From Liolophura sinensis (taxonomy: Eukaryota > Mollusca > Polyplacophora > Chitonida > Chitonidae), in NCBI RefSeq assembly GCF_032854445.1, contig NC_088303.1:19535501-19599500 (forward strand): DNA of 64,000 nt. The letters run 5' to 3'. The notes under the pieces were generated by a model. The model worked only from the letters and a program-made list of their open reading frames with translations, was not told the DNA's origin and searched no databases. Below are positions 58,101 to 60,979 of the stretch, piece after piece. Numbering within the stretch: the stretch's first letter is position 1; each line of letters begins with the position of its first letter. A program made the translations under genes and the position numbers.

Positions 58101-60118
58101 CTACTTTAATGTAGAAAGTTTGGAGTTAAAAAGCTTGCATGAAACTTGAACTGCTTACTAGTGCAAATACATGTTACAGAAAATTAAAGCCTCAATCAAA
58201 GTTATACCACATTTGTATTTTTTCTCTCAATCCCTTTTATCACTTTCTGTGCTGATTTAATTCATTTGAACTAGAAGATGAGTGCAAAAAGAGTTTCACA
58301 GTAAATTAATACAAATATATAAACATATTCCTTACAAAGTTACATATTACATGGTTGGTTTGGAATTTTATGCTGTACACAAGATTACCGACTAGATAGA
58401 AGTGTGGCCATCTAATGTATTTTTCACAACTTGCAGATGGAGCAAACTGGAGGACAGATCCAAGTTAAAACCTGAGTATTCCATTAAGCACATGTATCTT
58501 TCTTACTAAGAAAAGCATGATTACAGAACACCTAGGTGGAAATGAGCGCAAACACAGTGCTTTGGTGTGCCACATAAGTTTAAGTCATGGAGGAGGGTAA
58601 TTTTTCTTCCCATGTGATAACACATCCGATTCACACTAAGTCAAGCAGAAACCAAAACTAAGTTCACATTAATACCTGCAAACACGTACATCATCATGCA
58701 TCATATACTATATGTATTTACCTTACTGAAAGACACTTTCATTTCACCTACAAAGACACAATGTACATGCACAGTATACATGTATATGCATGTATCAGTG
58801 TATTACACATGAAGACCTACAGGCAGCTCTTAATCGAGTTTCATCTGGGAAGAGCATATGTACGCAAACGCTCTTCCCAGGTGTAAAGTATTTTAGCACA
58901 GCATACAATAATAACTTAATACAAACTGAACCCAGACAAGAAACCCATAAAGTTGATACGGACGAATGGTACAATTTATGAATGGTTCTGGTCTGCCTTC
59001 ACCATGCCTATAACACATTCACCTTCATAGATTCTGCTTAACATCAAACAATACTTTCTTTCTCCACTGGTCTGTACAGACCAACACTTGCAGAGATAGG
59101 ACACCACAGCTTTATATATGTCAGTTCAGCTTACAATCGATCTATTTTGTGAGTATAGGACAAGAGTACATACATCGTAAATGTATTTTGCATGAACTCA
59201 AACAGCAGAGTCTGTGAATATGTATACACTCCAGGTGTGCAGTGTACAGGTAGATATACAGTCAGAACTGCAGTAGTTAACACAGAACGAACTGATTTAG
59301 GCTCAGCTGAGGCTTGGAGTAAATGTCAGCGGCAGTGGTTTTCACAGATGGGGACAGTCAGGCAGTGAGCATGAGTGGGAGAGAGAAACTGGCAGCCCCC
59401 CAAACTCCACAATCTCACATTGCTAACAATAGCTGTATGTGTGTTAGCACAACATTACAGATACTTCATACAGAGTACACTTAGCCACCTTTTCAACCCT
59501 GGCTTACACAACACTTTTAAATTTATACCCATCAATACTGGACTGCAGCATTGGCATACACTGGTTTTCTTCTTGCAGAGACCACTAGTGTCTTTTAATA
59601 ATAATGTACATGAATGAGGCAAGTAATCTATGAGGTATTGAATATTTGTCCACAACTTACACTCTTTTACACAAAAAACAAAACAAAAATAAACTGCATC
59701 CAGCATGAATATTTAAGTAAACATCCATTGAGAAGGATATTAACACCCTACTTTTAATGCATCACATGATTCACACGTGTCATCTATGTCATGTGTAGGG
59801 TTTTTAGATGAAATGAGCAAAATTATCATTTGTTGTACCAAACCTGTTTATTAAGCACCTGCACATTATTCCCGCATCACTGGATATGAACATGACATGA
59901 TCATCAATGCAAATATTGACTGCAGCTTACATAAAAAAGCTTGAAATGAATATGTATAATACCTGTTTGTTGATCACACTTCCATTGTCAAATAACCAAG
60001 CAACGTGTTTGTAATACAATCTGTCAGCTATCAGACTTACCATGAAGAGTAGACTGTAGATGACAGGTAAACTGTAACACATGGCTCTCATCACACTTGT
60101 ACAGCACATAAGCCACAT
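95..60118 (-). CDS. ADAMTS16/18-like: ADAMTS16/18-like secreted metalloprotease gene, 21 coding exons (3' end off window)
   Basis: This multi-exon gene encodes a secreted zinc endopeptidase of the M12B/ADAMTS family that acts on extracellular matrix. Exons (coding parts, transcription order): 59963-60118, 40253-40466, 30540-30898, 18401-18563, 17802-18031, 15131-15214, 14318-14477, 13562-13667, 13153-13290, 12733-12886, 12323-12417, 9462-9610, 9107-9170, 8575-8690, 7642-7798, 6815-6938, 5875-6119, 3666-3804, 1794-1920, 759-966, 95-281. They give about 1125 residues: signal peptide, propeptide, catalytic, disintegrin-like, central TSP1, cysteine-rich, spacer and at least three C-terminal TSP1 units. 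Splice phases agree at every junction except for doubts at exon 14/15. Subfamily call: the spacer with YYLNG, WPG and YKF, and the PRPIHG-WS-W motif before the central TSP1, resemble vertebrate ADAMTS16/18 as I know them; this is family knowledge, not a search. Frame breaks occur in exons 11 and 21. The last TSP1/PLAC exons lie beyond base 1. Confidence 0.93.
282..758 (-). other. ADAMTS intron 20
   Basis: A 477-base GT...AG intron. I see no repeat or gene in it. Confidence 0.85.
759..966 (-). CDS. ADAMTS16/18-like: ADAMTS exon 20: third TSP1 repeat
   Basis: Acceptor GTTGTGTTTCAG, donor TCAAAA then GTGGGT; phase 2 in, phase 0 out. Reads [20 protein letters not shown], then [38 protein letters not shown] complete TSP1 repeat with a basic insertion, followed by the W of the next repeat. 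An alternative donor five bases further (AAAGTGG then GTACCG) is possible but gives a phase that suits exon 21 less well. Confidence 0.93.
967..1793 (-). other. ADAMTS intron 19
   Basis: An 827-base intron. Its donor-proximal part is a foldback element listed separately (1641-1779); the rest shows nothing recognisable. Confidence 0.88.
1641..1779. mobile_element. Foldback MITE next to the exon 19 donor
   Basis: Left end CTGGGCCCGTTTTCACAAAA (then CACTCTTAACATT) and right end, read on the other strand, CAGATCCCAGTTTCATAAAG (then CTCTCTTAATGTT) form an imperfect hairpin of about 50-base arms. Ends of the type GGGCCCGTTTCAxAAAGCTCTCTTAA recur in many metazoan genomes as short non-autonomous elements. 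No coding capacity. Confidence 0.6.
1794..1920 (-). CDS. ADAMTS16/18-like: ADAMTS exon 19: remainder of second TSP1 repeat
   Basis: Acceptor CTATTTGTCAG, donor CCAAG then GTAGAG; phase 1 in, phase 2 out, fitting both neighbours. Reads [20 protein letters not shown], then [19 protein letters not shown]. Six-cysteine TSP1 spacing (V-x-C, then Y-C, then K-P-x-x-x-x-x-x-C-x-x-x-x-C) is preserved. Only 15 bases separate its donor from a foldback element (1641-1779). Confidence 0.93.
1921..3665 (-). other. ADAMTS intron 18
   Basis: 1.7 kb, AT-rich. Short open frames at 2372-2554 and 3143-3331 look like chance. No repeat recognised. Confidence 0.85.
3666..3804 (-). CDS. ADAMTS16/18-like: ADAMTS exon 18: end of spacer, start of second TSP1 repeat
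   Basis: Acceptor TCGGTTGGTCCAG, donor CCTCAG then GTAAAC; phase 0 in, phase 1 out. Reads [20 protein letters not shown], then [20 protein letters not shown]. The spacer ends with the L-x-Q-G-x-N-x-G-x-x-x-x-Y-x-x strand, and Y-x-W-x-x-x-x-x-x-C-S-x-x-C-x-x-G opens the first C-terminal TSP1 repeat. Confidence 0.94.
4089..5676. mobile_element. hAT-like DNA transposon, apparently non-autonomous
   Basis: CAGGGTTTCCACCAG at the left end matches CAGGGTTTCCACTAG read inward from the right end. A CAGGG terminal repeat is typical of the hAT superfamily. No 8-bp target duplication is evident (flanks TTATGTTA and TATTAAAT), so old age or a different superfamily is possible. The interior is less AT-rich than the flanks and holds a 174-residue minus-strand open frame (4727-5251) with no transposase motif that I recognise. 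Confidence 0.5.
4727..5251 (-). CDS. Unidentified 174-residue open frame inside the hAT-like element
   Basis: The longest open frame in the window. It starts [20 protein letters not shown] and includes [20 protein letters not shown] and [15 protein letters not shown] recognise no domain: no DDE triad, BED finger or hAT dimerisation motif is visible. It lies wholly between the CAGGG inverted ends, so it may be a degraded internal part of that element, an exon captured by it, or a chance frame in less AT-rich DNA. No signal peptide or clear membrane segment. Confidence 0.25.
   Translation of the reverse strand: MVLIVTRNQHSMCEMMFLEWSERSIIGFHAKHAKTVGPHLKCPEDHKAVVECNLVARKSALIKDSLYYTDTRRLRPSIAWTMCALDYDILSVFSYPIEKFWCICNTLYPNPLNTLSVRKLRHLCKLLQPLTVIFISYFLRKSQINSKRRYAFSYSPRGAVCPIDLNWYVNHVDI
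5875..6119 (-). CDS. ADAMTS16/18-like: ADAMTS exon 17: spacer domain
   Basis: Acceptor ATCTGCCCATAG, donor TTAGAG then GTAAGA; phase 1 in, phase 0 out. Contains [19 protein letters not shown], then [37 protein letters not shown] and a final [10 protein letters not shown]. The G-A-R-S-I-x-I-x-E, Y-L-A-I-R-x, Y-Y-L-N-G and W-P-G-x-Y-x-F-x-G-T-x-F-x-Y-x-R motifs are spacer signatures, the YYLNG/WPG pair pointing to ADAMTS16/18. The spacer contributes substrate exosites in this family. Confidence 0.96.
6120..6814 (-). other. ADAMTS intron 16
   Basis: 0.7 kb; nothing recognised. Confidence 0.85.
6815..6938 (-). CDS. ADAMTS16/18-like: ADAMTS exon 16: end of cysteine-rich region, start of spacer
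   Basis: Acceptor TTTTTTGTTCCAG, donor AAACA then GTAAGA; phase 0 in, phase 1 out. Reads [20 protein letters not shown], then [14 protein letters not shown] and SQQPLRN. V-G-C-D-x-x-x-G-S-x-x-x-x-D-x-C-G-x-C-x-G-D-N-S-T-C-K is the strongly conserved end of the ADAMTS cysteine-rich domain. Confidence 0.96.
6939..7641 (-). other. ADAMTS intron 15
   Basis: 0.7 kb; contains a short local repetition of TTTTAAATCTTAAAATC around 7095-7140 and otherwise nothing. Confidence 0.85.
7642..7798 (-). CDS. ADAMTS16/18-like: ADAMTS exon 15: cysteine-rich region, second part (5' end uncertain)
   Basis: The conserved part reads [20 protein letters not shown], then [20 protein letters not shown] and KCQ, ending at GCCAG then GTGAGC. 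It matches the family's C-K-L-Y-C ... V-x-D-G-x-x-C ... x-x-V-C-x-x-G-x-C. Two acceptors are visible. ATTTTAG at 7799-7800 gives a phase-2 start, agrees with exon 14 and adds [17 protein letters not shown] at 7773-7774 gives a phase-1 start and better family spacing, but disagrees with exon 14. Confidence 0.88.
7799..8574 (-). other. ADAMTS intron 14
   Basis: 0.78 kb. Overlapping short frames on both strands (8278-8592 plus strand) look like chance; no repeat recognised. Confidence 0.8.
8575..8690 (-). CDS. ADAMTS16/18-like: ADAMTS exon 14: cysteine-rich region, first part (3' end uncertain)
   Basis: Acceptor TTCCCTGCAG at 8691. Reads [20 protein letters not shown] then [16 protein letters not shown], matching the ADAMTS pattern R-x-Q-Q-C-x-x-x-N-x-x-P-F-x-G-x-x-x-x-W-x-P. 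Two donors are possible: AG then GTATGA (exon end 8575) or AA then GTGTAG (exon end 8581). Both leave phase 2. The next exon fits phase 2 only if it uses its upstream acceptor. See the finding on this junction. Confidence 0.88.
8691..9106 (-). other. ADAMTS intron 13
   Basis: 0.4 kb with an A run of about 18 at 8950-8967; nothing else. Confidence 0.85.
9107..9170 (-). CDS. ADAMTS16/18-like: ADAMTS exon 13: end of central TSP1 repeat
   Basis: A 64-base exon, phase 2 in and phase 0 out, between TTATTGCAG and a donor GAG then GTAAGA. Reads [20 protein letters not shown] then TE. It continues NKP of exon 12 into the family pattern P-x-x-x-G-G-x-x-C-x-G-x-x-x-x-x-x-x-C-N. Confidence 0.93.
9462..9610 (-). 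CDS. ADAMTS16/18-like: ADAMTS exon 12: end of disintegrin-like region and central TSP1 repeat
   Basis: Acceptor TCTCTGTTTCAG, donor CCATT then GTAAGT; phase 0 in, phase 2 out. Encodes [11 protein letters not shown], then [20 protein letters not shown] and [15 protein letters not shown]. This is the canonical W[13 protein letters not shown] start of the central thrombospondin type 1 repeat, which helps bind matrix and sulfated glycans. Acceptor and first 36 coding bases are also the core of the 86-bp minisatellite immediately upstream (9575-10640). If an upstream repeat copy were used as acceptor, the next copy over (acceptor near 9696) would run into a TAG after about 21 codons. Confidence 0.95.
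9575..10640. repeat. 86-bp minisatellite made of the exon 12 acceptor and exon start
   Basis: About 12 copies plus one partial copy. Unit starts (AGGCCC or variant) lie near 9575, 9660, 9792, 9879, 9965, 10051, 10135, 10221, 10307, 10393, 10479 and 10565, with most spacings exactly 86. On the minus strand each unit carries CTGTTTCAG followed by TGGTGTCGTGGAGGGAAGTG, that is, a splice acceptor and the first codons of exon 12 (WCRGGKC...RFGP). The copy at 9575 is the real exon edge; the others sit in the intron. Copies differ by a few substitutions, and an irregular partial copy lies near 9697-9740. Unit length is not a multiple of three. Confidence 0.95.
9611..12322 (-). other. ADAMTS intron 11
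   Basis: 2.7 kb. Its 3' kilobase is the 86-bp minisatellite derived from the exon 12 boundary. A plus-strand open frame of 133 residues lies at 11118-11519. The remainder is unremarkable. Confidence 0.88.
11118..11519 (+). CDS. Unidentified 133-residue open frame in intron 11, opposite strand
   Basis: Starts [20 protein letters not shown] and contains [20 protein letters not shown] and [20 protein letters not shown]. Amino acid usage looks protein-like and the frame is long for such AT-rich DNA. Reading continues past the stop for some way in the same frame ([15 protein letters not shown]), which would suit a decayed transposon or retrocopy. No domain recognised and no splice context established. 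Confidence 0.3.
   Translation: MFRRLQLSYQAYVKLNPEEKVKSMYTGPDEMLFHTNGTVTMLEESGISVTGLNGKINCHLTYIKNESSNEIQDLCIFSCPHFNYQRLLTAYTTRLPKDKQTHVTYQVIIDLAHGLWKKGNLLWIRICIKVVLA
12323..12417 (-). CDS. ADAMTS16/18-like: ADAMTS exon 11: disintegrin-like region, second part, with a one-base frame break
   Basis: Acceptor GGTAAATTGCAG, donor AGCCGA then GTGAGT. The exon starts [20 protein letters not shown], a textbook ADAMTS segment, and continues PSAEG. As written it has 95 bases and then reads HLVALAE, losing the conserved cysteine. One base later the frame gives GTSCGSSR, which restores the conserved A-E-G-T-x-C-G and joins exon 12 (WCRGGKC) in phase 0. A missing G in the GGG run at 12344-12346 explains all of this. 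The splice sites look normal, so I favour a sequencing or assembly error over a dead gene, but a true frameshift allele cannot be excluded. Confidence 0.9.
12418..12732 (-). other. ADAMTS intron 10
   Basis: 315 bases; AT-rich, no feature. Confidence 0.85.
12733..12886 (-). CDS. ADAMTS16/18-like: ADAMTS exon 10: disintegrin-like region, first part
   Basis: Acceptor GAACTGTTACAG, donor GGCAAG then GTAAGA; phase 2 in, phase 0 out. Encodes [10 protein letters not shown], then [20 protein letters not shown] and [10 protein letters not shown]. The sequence P-D-K-L-P-G-x-x-Y-x-A-D-x-Q-C-K-W-Q-F is characteristic of ADAMTS disintegrin-like domains, and particularly close to ADAMTS16/18 as I recall them. 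Confidence 0.95.
13153..13290 (-). CDS. ADAMTS16/18-like: ADAMTS exon 9: third zinc ligand, Met-turn
   Basis: Acceptor TTACTTTCAG, donor CTCAA then GTAAGT; phase 2 in and out. With exon 8 it completes [15 protein letters not shown], i.e. HExxHxxGxxHD with all three zinc histidines present. [11 protein letters not shown] supplies the Met-turn methionine (about residue 511). [13 protein letters not shown] is the last catalytic-domain helix. All residues needed for protease activity are intact. Confidence 0.96.
13562..13667 (-). CDS. ADAMTS16/18-like: ADAMTS exon 8: first half of the zinc-binding motif
   Basis: Acceptor TTGTGCTGCAG, donor CACAA then GTAAGC; phase 1 in, phase 2 out. Encodes [20 protein letters not shown], then [14 protein letters not shown]. 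The histidines and glutamate of HEMGH are the first two zinc ligands and the catalytic base (about residues 486-490). The motif is split by the intron: the Asn codon after HEMGH is completed by exon 9. The acceptor region of this exon recurs twice upstream in intron 7 (see the repeat at 13650-14080). Confidence 0.96.
13650..14080. repeat. Diverged tandem repeat of about 190 bp containing the exon 8 acceptor region
   Basis: The plus-strand string TTGGAGCAAACCCTGCAG at 13656 (exon 8 start and acceptor) recurs as ATAGGAGCAACCCTTGCAAG at 13848 and ATGGGAGCAAACCTTGCAAA at 14032. The downstream part is repeated too: TTTCAATTGTAACTACTACA at about 13713 and TTTCAATTGTAACTACTATA at about 13899, followed by matching ACATGTATACC...ATTTGACT segments. 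Two upstream units have lost the CAG of the acceptor or retain only a weak one. Confidence 0.75.
13668..14317 (-). other. ADAMTS intron 7
   Basis: 0.65 kb, of which the exon-8 side is the diverged tandem repeat listed separately. Confidence 0.88.
14318..14477 (-). CDS. ADAMTS16/18-like: ADAMTS exon 7: catalytic domain, middle
   Basis: Acceptor CATATTTTGCAG, donor CTAG then GTAGGG; phase 0 in, phase 1 out. Contains [17 protein letters not shown] and [13 protein letters not shown] followed by CDTLG, matching the ADAMTS catalytic pattern (H-A-x-x-T-L-x-S-F-C-x-W-Q, then H-D-x-A-x-L-x-T-x-x-D-x-C, then C-x-T-L-G). Confidence 0.96.
14478..15130 (-). other. ADAMTS intron 6
   Basis: 0.65 kb; nothing recognised. 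Confidence 0.85.
15131..15214 (-). CDS. ADAMTS16/18-like: ADAMTS exon 6: catalytic domain (small exon)
   Basis: This 84-base exon (28 codons, phase 0/0) lies between TTGACTTGACAG and a donor CAG then GTAAGC. It reads [20 protein letters not shown] then LVILENDQ, equivalent to the family's x-x-(L/I)-F-x-D-x-S-I-G-x-x-I-x-I-x-(L/V)-V-x-L segment of the metalloprotease fold. Confidence 0.93.
15215..17801 (-). other. ADAMTS intron 5
   Basis: 2.6 kb. A 116-codon minus-strand frame (15420-15770) shows no domain and is probably chance. No repeat recognised. Confidence 0.8.
17802..18031 (-). CDS. ADAMTS16/18-like: ADAMTS exon 5: furin site and start of catalytic domain
   Basis: Acceptor AATTTTTCAG, donor AATATG then GTAAGT; phase 1 in, phase 0 out. 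The segment ADRDKR followed by SLFKWLFF holds an R-x-K-R furin-type cleavage site at about residue 329, where the mature enzyme is expected to start. [20 protein letters not shown] is the first beta strand of the reprolysin catalytic domain (family pattern V-E-x-x-V-V-A-D-x-x-M). The exon ends YVLTIFNM, matching the family's YxLTxMN helix. Confidence 0.95.
18032..18400 (-). other. ADAMTS intron 4
   Basis: 369 bases; AT-rich, no feature. Confidence 0.85.
18401..18563 (-). CDS. ADAMTS16/18-like: ADAMTS exon 4: C-terminal propeptide
   Basis: Acceptor TCTTTCTCAG, donor CAAGACA then GTGAGT; phase 0 in, phase 1 out. It opens [20 protein letters not shown], which continues the CRGV end of exon 3 into the classic G-x-(I/L)-x-x-x-x-x-D-Y-x-I-E-P propeptide motif. 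[16 protein letters not shown] follows. Residues roughly 244-297 of the model. Confidence 0.93.
19479..19567 (+). repeat. SINE 3' fragment
   Basis: Contains TCCTCCCACCATGACTCCAG, GATAAGTGAAATATTCTTGA and GTAAAACACCAAACAAACAA, the tail module shared with the fuller copies at 34138 and 47428. Confidence 0.7.
26465..26521. repeat. (AT)n microsatellite
   Basis: About 57 bases of almost pure AT dinucleotide with one TG interruption near the end. Confidence 0.95.
27060..27223. mobile_element. Foldback (hairpin) element
   Basis: Left arm AAATAAAACATAGTTTGTTG and right arm, read inward, AAATAAAACGCAGTTTGCCA continue as an imperfect match (GCTCAAATCACCAA against GCTCAGATCACCAA, then CAGACAGGAGTT...CTGTTTG in both) to a central palindrome around GGGGCCAAAGGCCTCCC. 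Arms are about 70-80 bases with almost no loop. Confidence 0.75.
27917..28892. mobile_element. Possible DNA element with inverted TACTGTRAAGTACTTA ends
   Basis: TACTGTAAAGTACTTATTAT at the left and TACTGTGAAGTACTTAATTT read inward from the right are inverted. Near both ends there is TTCGCTGGAATTT with a following TTCACGGAAATTAATTTTCGC-type segment. They may bound one 1-kb element or be two separate copies of a small MITE in opposite orientation. Confidence 0.4.
30275..30452. mobile_element. Foldback element with 60-bp arms beside exon 3
   Basis: Left arm TTACATGGTGACTCAGTGAT (then AGGATACGCAAATAGATGG...CATATTGG) and right arm, read inward, TTACATGGTTACTCAGTGAT (then AGGATATGCAAATATATGG...CATATTGG) match at about nine positions in ten over 60 bases. 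The 58-base loop contains GACGAGGCGTCAGCCGAGTG. It ends 87 bases from the exon 3 donor. Confidence 0.85.
30540..30898 (-). CDS. ADAMTS16/18-like: ADAMTS exon 3: M12B propeptide core
   Basis: Acceptor TTTGCTTCAG, donor GTG then GTGAGT; 359 bases, phase 1 in and phase 0 out. It begins [11 protein letters not shown] and contains a basic SRRRWRR cluster, then [26 protein letters not shown], the cysteine-containing CLYSGWV and a terminal VAVSLCRGV. This order (FxIVxPxxVD, then an F-x-L-x-L strand, then LAPGF, then Y-x-G, then ALS-C-G) is the hallmark of the reprolysin (M12B) family propeptide. The propeptide keeps the enzyme latent and aids folding in the secretory pathway. NISG and NITG are N-glycosylation sequons. 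SRRRWRR could be an additional proprotein-convertase site. Confidence 0.93.
33404..33462 (+). repeat. SINE 3' fragment
   Basis: CCACCATAATGCTGGCTGCC, then ATCGTACCAGTGAAATATTC, matches the 3' half of the SINE at 34138. Confidence 0.6.
33892..34063. mobile_element. Candidate MITE
   Basis: AAAGGGACATACCGCCTCCA at the left and GGGGCATACCTCCAACAGAA read inward from the right are imperfect inverted ends about 170 bases apart. Similarity is short, so this is tentative. Confidence 0.35.
34138..34372 (+). repeat. tRNA-derived SINE, nearly full length
   Basis: The head CTCCGTGGCTCAGTTGGTTA contains a polymerase III A box (TGGCTCAGTTGG). Then CATGCTGGCTTCCTCTCC, GTGGGAAGATCTGCCAGCAA, ATGGTCGTGG, CCGTCGTATAAGCAAAATAT and an A-rich tail. 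The B box region is degraded. The same module order is seen at 47428 and 54628. Confidence 0.85.
37087..37130. repeat. (TA)n(TG)n microsatellite
   Basis: Nine or so TA units passing directly into about ten TG units. Confidence 0.95.
40253..40466 (-). CDS. ADAMTS16/18-like: ADAMTS exon 2: N-terminal propeptide
   Basis: The acceptor is a pyrimidine-rich tract ending TTATGTTTCAG, and the donor is GAAGAAG followed by GTAAGT. The exon has 71 codons plus one base, running from [20 protein letters not shown] to a His/Gln/Gly-rich low-complexity stretch ([18 protein letters not shown]) and ending SQGHEE. The last G joins the first AT of exon 3 to make an Asp codon. N-terminal propeptide sequence is poorly conserved across ADAMTS proteins, so this exon is supported by splice signals, phase and position more than by homology. 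NMT and NIS are possible N-glycosylation sites. Confidence 0.75.
42485..43674 (+). mobile_element. DNA transposon with about 33-bp inverted ends, PIF/Harbinger-like, internally deleted
   Basis: CTTGACACTTGCATGATTTT at the left and CTTGACACTGGCACGATTTT read inward from the right are inverted, with similarity extending through TTCC-GCAAT. Inside, a plus-strand frame from about 42951 reads [20 protein letters not shown] then [18 protein letters not shown], resembling the leucine/glutamate-rich N-terminus of Harbinger nucleases as I know them, but the catalytic part is absent. The interior is markedly richer in CG-containing words such as GCACGAA and CGCATTG than the flanks. No 3-bp target duplication is evident. 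Confidence 0.55.
46683..46798 (-). CDS. Candidate extra exon with in-frame ATG in intron 1
   Basis: Acceptor CAGTATGTCTTCAG and donor TTTAG then GTAGGT bound 116 bases. After a short leader with an in-frame TGA, ATG at 46770 opens [20 protein letters not shown] then ESEDKARSL. Its phase (1) does not fit ADAMTS exon 2, so it could belong to an alternative transcript, another minus-strand gene or nothing. No domain recognised. Confidence 0.25.
47428..47650 (+). repeat. tRNA-derived SINE, nearly full length
   Basis: Head CTTCCGTGGCTCAGTTGGTT (A box), then GTGAGTTCAAGTCCAGC (B box), TGCTGGCTTCCTCTCTGGCC, GTGGGAAGGTCTGTCAGCAA, GGTCGTGGG, GCCGTCGTATAAGTGAAATT and a tail CAACAAATCAAATAAC. Confidence 0.88.
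48063..48400 (+). repeat. Second tRNA-like SINE family member
   Basis: GGCCCCAATGGCTCAGTTGG followed by TAGAG and, 45 bases on, GGTCAATCCTGAGTC form A- and B-box-like signals. The body (CTTGGCGTTCAGCATTAG, GGGGCGCTTACATGTCTTGG, GCGGTGGATATCCGCC) differs from the 34138 family. Confidence 0.6.
52712..52770 (+). repeat. SINE tail fragment
   Basis: TAAAGTATTCTTTAGTACGG then CATAAAACACCAACCAAAG and GTAAATAAATA; the terminal module only. Confidence 0.6.
53678..53830 (-). repeat. Degraded SINE copy, reverse orientation
   Basis: Starts with TTTATTTATTTATTTGCTTG (reverse of the tail), then CAAGAATATTTCATTCATGT, GAGGGCCGTCAAC and CAGAGCCCAGGGGAAACCCA, which is the reverse complement of the SINE core in a mutated form. 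Confidence 0.65.
54628..54776 (+). repeat. SINE 3' two-thirds
   Basis: TATGTGGGAAGGTCTGACAG, CAACCTGCGGATGGTCGTGG, CCACCATAATGCTGGCCGCC, GTCGTATAAGTAAAATATTC, then GTACGGCGTAAAACACCAAT and an A/T tail. The best-preserved tail in the window. Confidence 0.88.
55028..55165. repeat. AT-rich local repeat
   Basis: TTAAATAAAATAACTCAAAT followed by ACAACT or a close variant occurs three times, with one inverted AGAGTTGTATTTAAATA piece between. It lies shortly upstream of the pogo-like remnant and may be part of its 5' end. Confidence 0.6.
55345..56580 (+). pseudogene. Pogo/Tigger-like (DDE_1) transposase remnant, catalytic core deleted
   Basis: Three frames carry pieces of one protein. First, from about 55415: [20 protein letters not shown] then [18 protein letters not shown] and [18 protein letters not shown], the psq-type helix-turn-helix DNA-binding region. 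Second, about 55740-55960: [20 protein letters not shown] then [15 protein letters not shown], the segment just after the DDE domain. Third, 56253-56579: [20 protein letters not shown] then FLCLHCG, a C-terminal cysteine-rich PHD-like finger. The DDE nuclease region that should lie between the first two parts is missing, and stops and frameshifts interrupt the rest. It is therefore a dead, internally deleted copy. Confidence 0.75.
58842..58883. repeat. Short perfect-type hairpin
   Basis: CATCTGGGAAGAGC and, 14 bases later, GCTCTTCCCAGGTG pair at 13 of 14 positions. Confidence 0.8.
59963..60118 (-). CDS. ADAMTS16/18-like: ADAMTS exon 1: initiator ATG and signal peptide
   Basis: This 52-codon open stretch starts at ATG 60118 and ends in a phase-0 donor (AACAAACAG, then GTATTA). 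It reads [20 protein letters not shown] followed by [20 protein letters not shown], a hydrophobic core suited to a secretory signal, with cleavage plausible near IADR. Exon 2 begins in phase 0, so the join is in frame. A second in-frame ATG (MRAMCY) would give a shorter, more typical signal peptide. The call rests on the hydrophobic stretch, the donor and the phase match. The 19.5-kb distance to exon 2 is the main doubt; a transcript would settle it. Confidence 0.68.
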
Positions 60119-60170
60119 CCTTCTGTCTCCAATCAGATACTTCTTACCGCATCTCTCACTGTTTACCGTT

Positions 60171-60178
60171 CCTTTTAA
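60171..60178 (-). promoter_or_regulatory. Possible TATA-like element for exon 1
   Basis: TTAAAAGG on the minus strand lies 53 bases upstream of ATG 60118, a workable distance for a start site near 60145. Single weak match. Confidence 0.2.
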
Positions 60179-60430
60179 TGCATCTTACGATGACCATCAT
60201 GTGTTCTCAGTTTGCTTCCACTTTTCATGATTTGAATTCAATAACAGAACAGACAAGTTCATCAGGGATTACACATGGATATTACCAGATACAGCCGTAA
60301 TCTGAGTCCACACAGCACTATCAATAACATTACACTCAGTTCCCTAACAAAATTTGCATTACACTTTTGTTGATAATATATCACTGGCACTGTGTTAGCT
60401 GAACACTAGTAGGTGCAATAAATACAGCTG

Positions 60431-60504
60431 TTGACTTTAGACACAAACTCCAGCATCTGTAGTTTAATTGACTTTAGACATAAACTCCAGCATCTGTAGT
60501 TTAA
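60431..60504. repeat. 37-bp tandem duplication
   Basis: Two adjacent copies of TTGACTTTAGACAYAAACTC then CAGCATCTGTAGTTTAA, differing at one base. Confidence 0.95.
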
Positions 60505-60979
60505 GAAAAACCGAAAAATTCCCCTGCAAACATGGAAAAACCCTGTCATGGTAGATTATCAGCCCTTGGTCCGTACCTGTCCTGCCAACAACACACCTGC
60601 TAGGGTAATGCCTGAGGCCAGTTGTTTGTTTGTCCCTTGAACAGGGCCTGTGTGTGTTTTCCTTCACTTTACGTCGAGTTTTCCGATCACCGAGTTTTCG
60701 CACGCGGCATACCTTTGCACTGACTTGTCAGATCCCCTAAATCTGGCAGCACAGCTCTCTCAATGAGACGATAAAGTTCCAAAATAAATACAAAGTTCTA
60801 ACTTAACTGTTGTCATTTTGTTATCAGCCCTACCTCAGCTGAGACAAGTGACAGTTCTCACACGATCCAGCCTTATGTCCAGACAACACAGGAGATTTGT
60901 CCCCCATCGCCCGAGGGTAAGTTACTGAGTAATCGCAGAGAGCTTTGAGAAAGGGAAAGCCTGCTCACCTCACTTGCAC

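Larger units (their letters stand above)
40467..59962 (-). other. ADAMTS intron 1
   Basis: 19.5 kb between the signal-peptide exon and exon 2. Contains a Harbinger-like element, several SINE copies, a pogo/Tigger-like remnant and an AT-rich tandem repeat, each listed separately. A splice-bounded, ATG-containing candidate exon lies at 46683-46798. No other convincing gene is seen; stretches such as 48.4-52.7 kb and 56.9-59.9 kb show only chance frames. Confidence 0.65.

Noticed and set aside
60464-60703. 79-codon minus-strand frame starting MRKLGDRKTRRKVKENTHRP
   Set aside because: Overlaps the 37-bp duplication and the GTATGC donor-like site; basic composition looks like GC-richer noise.
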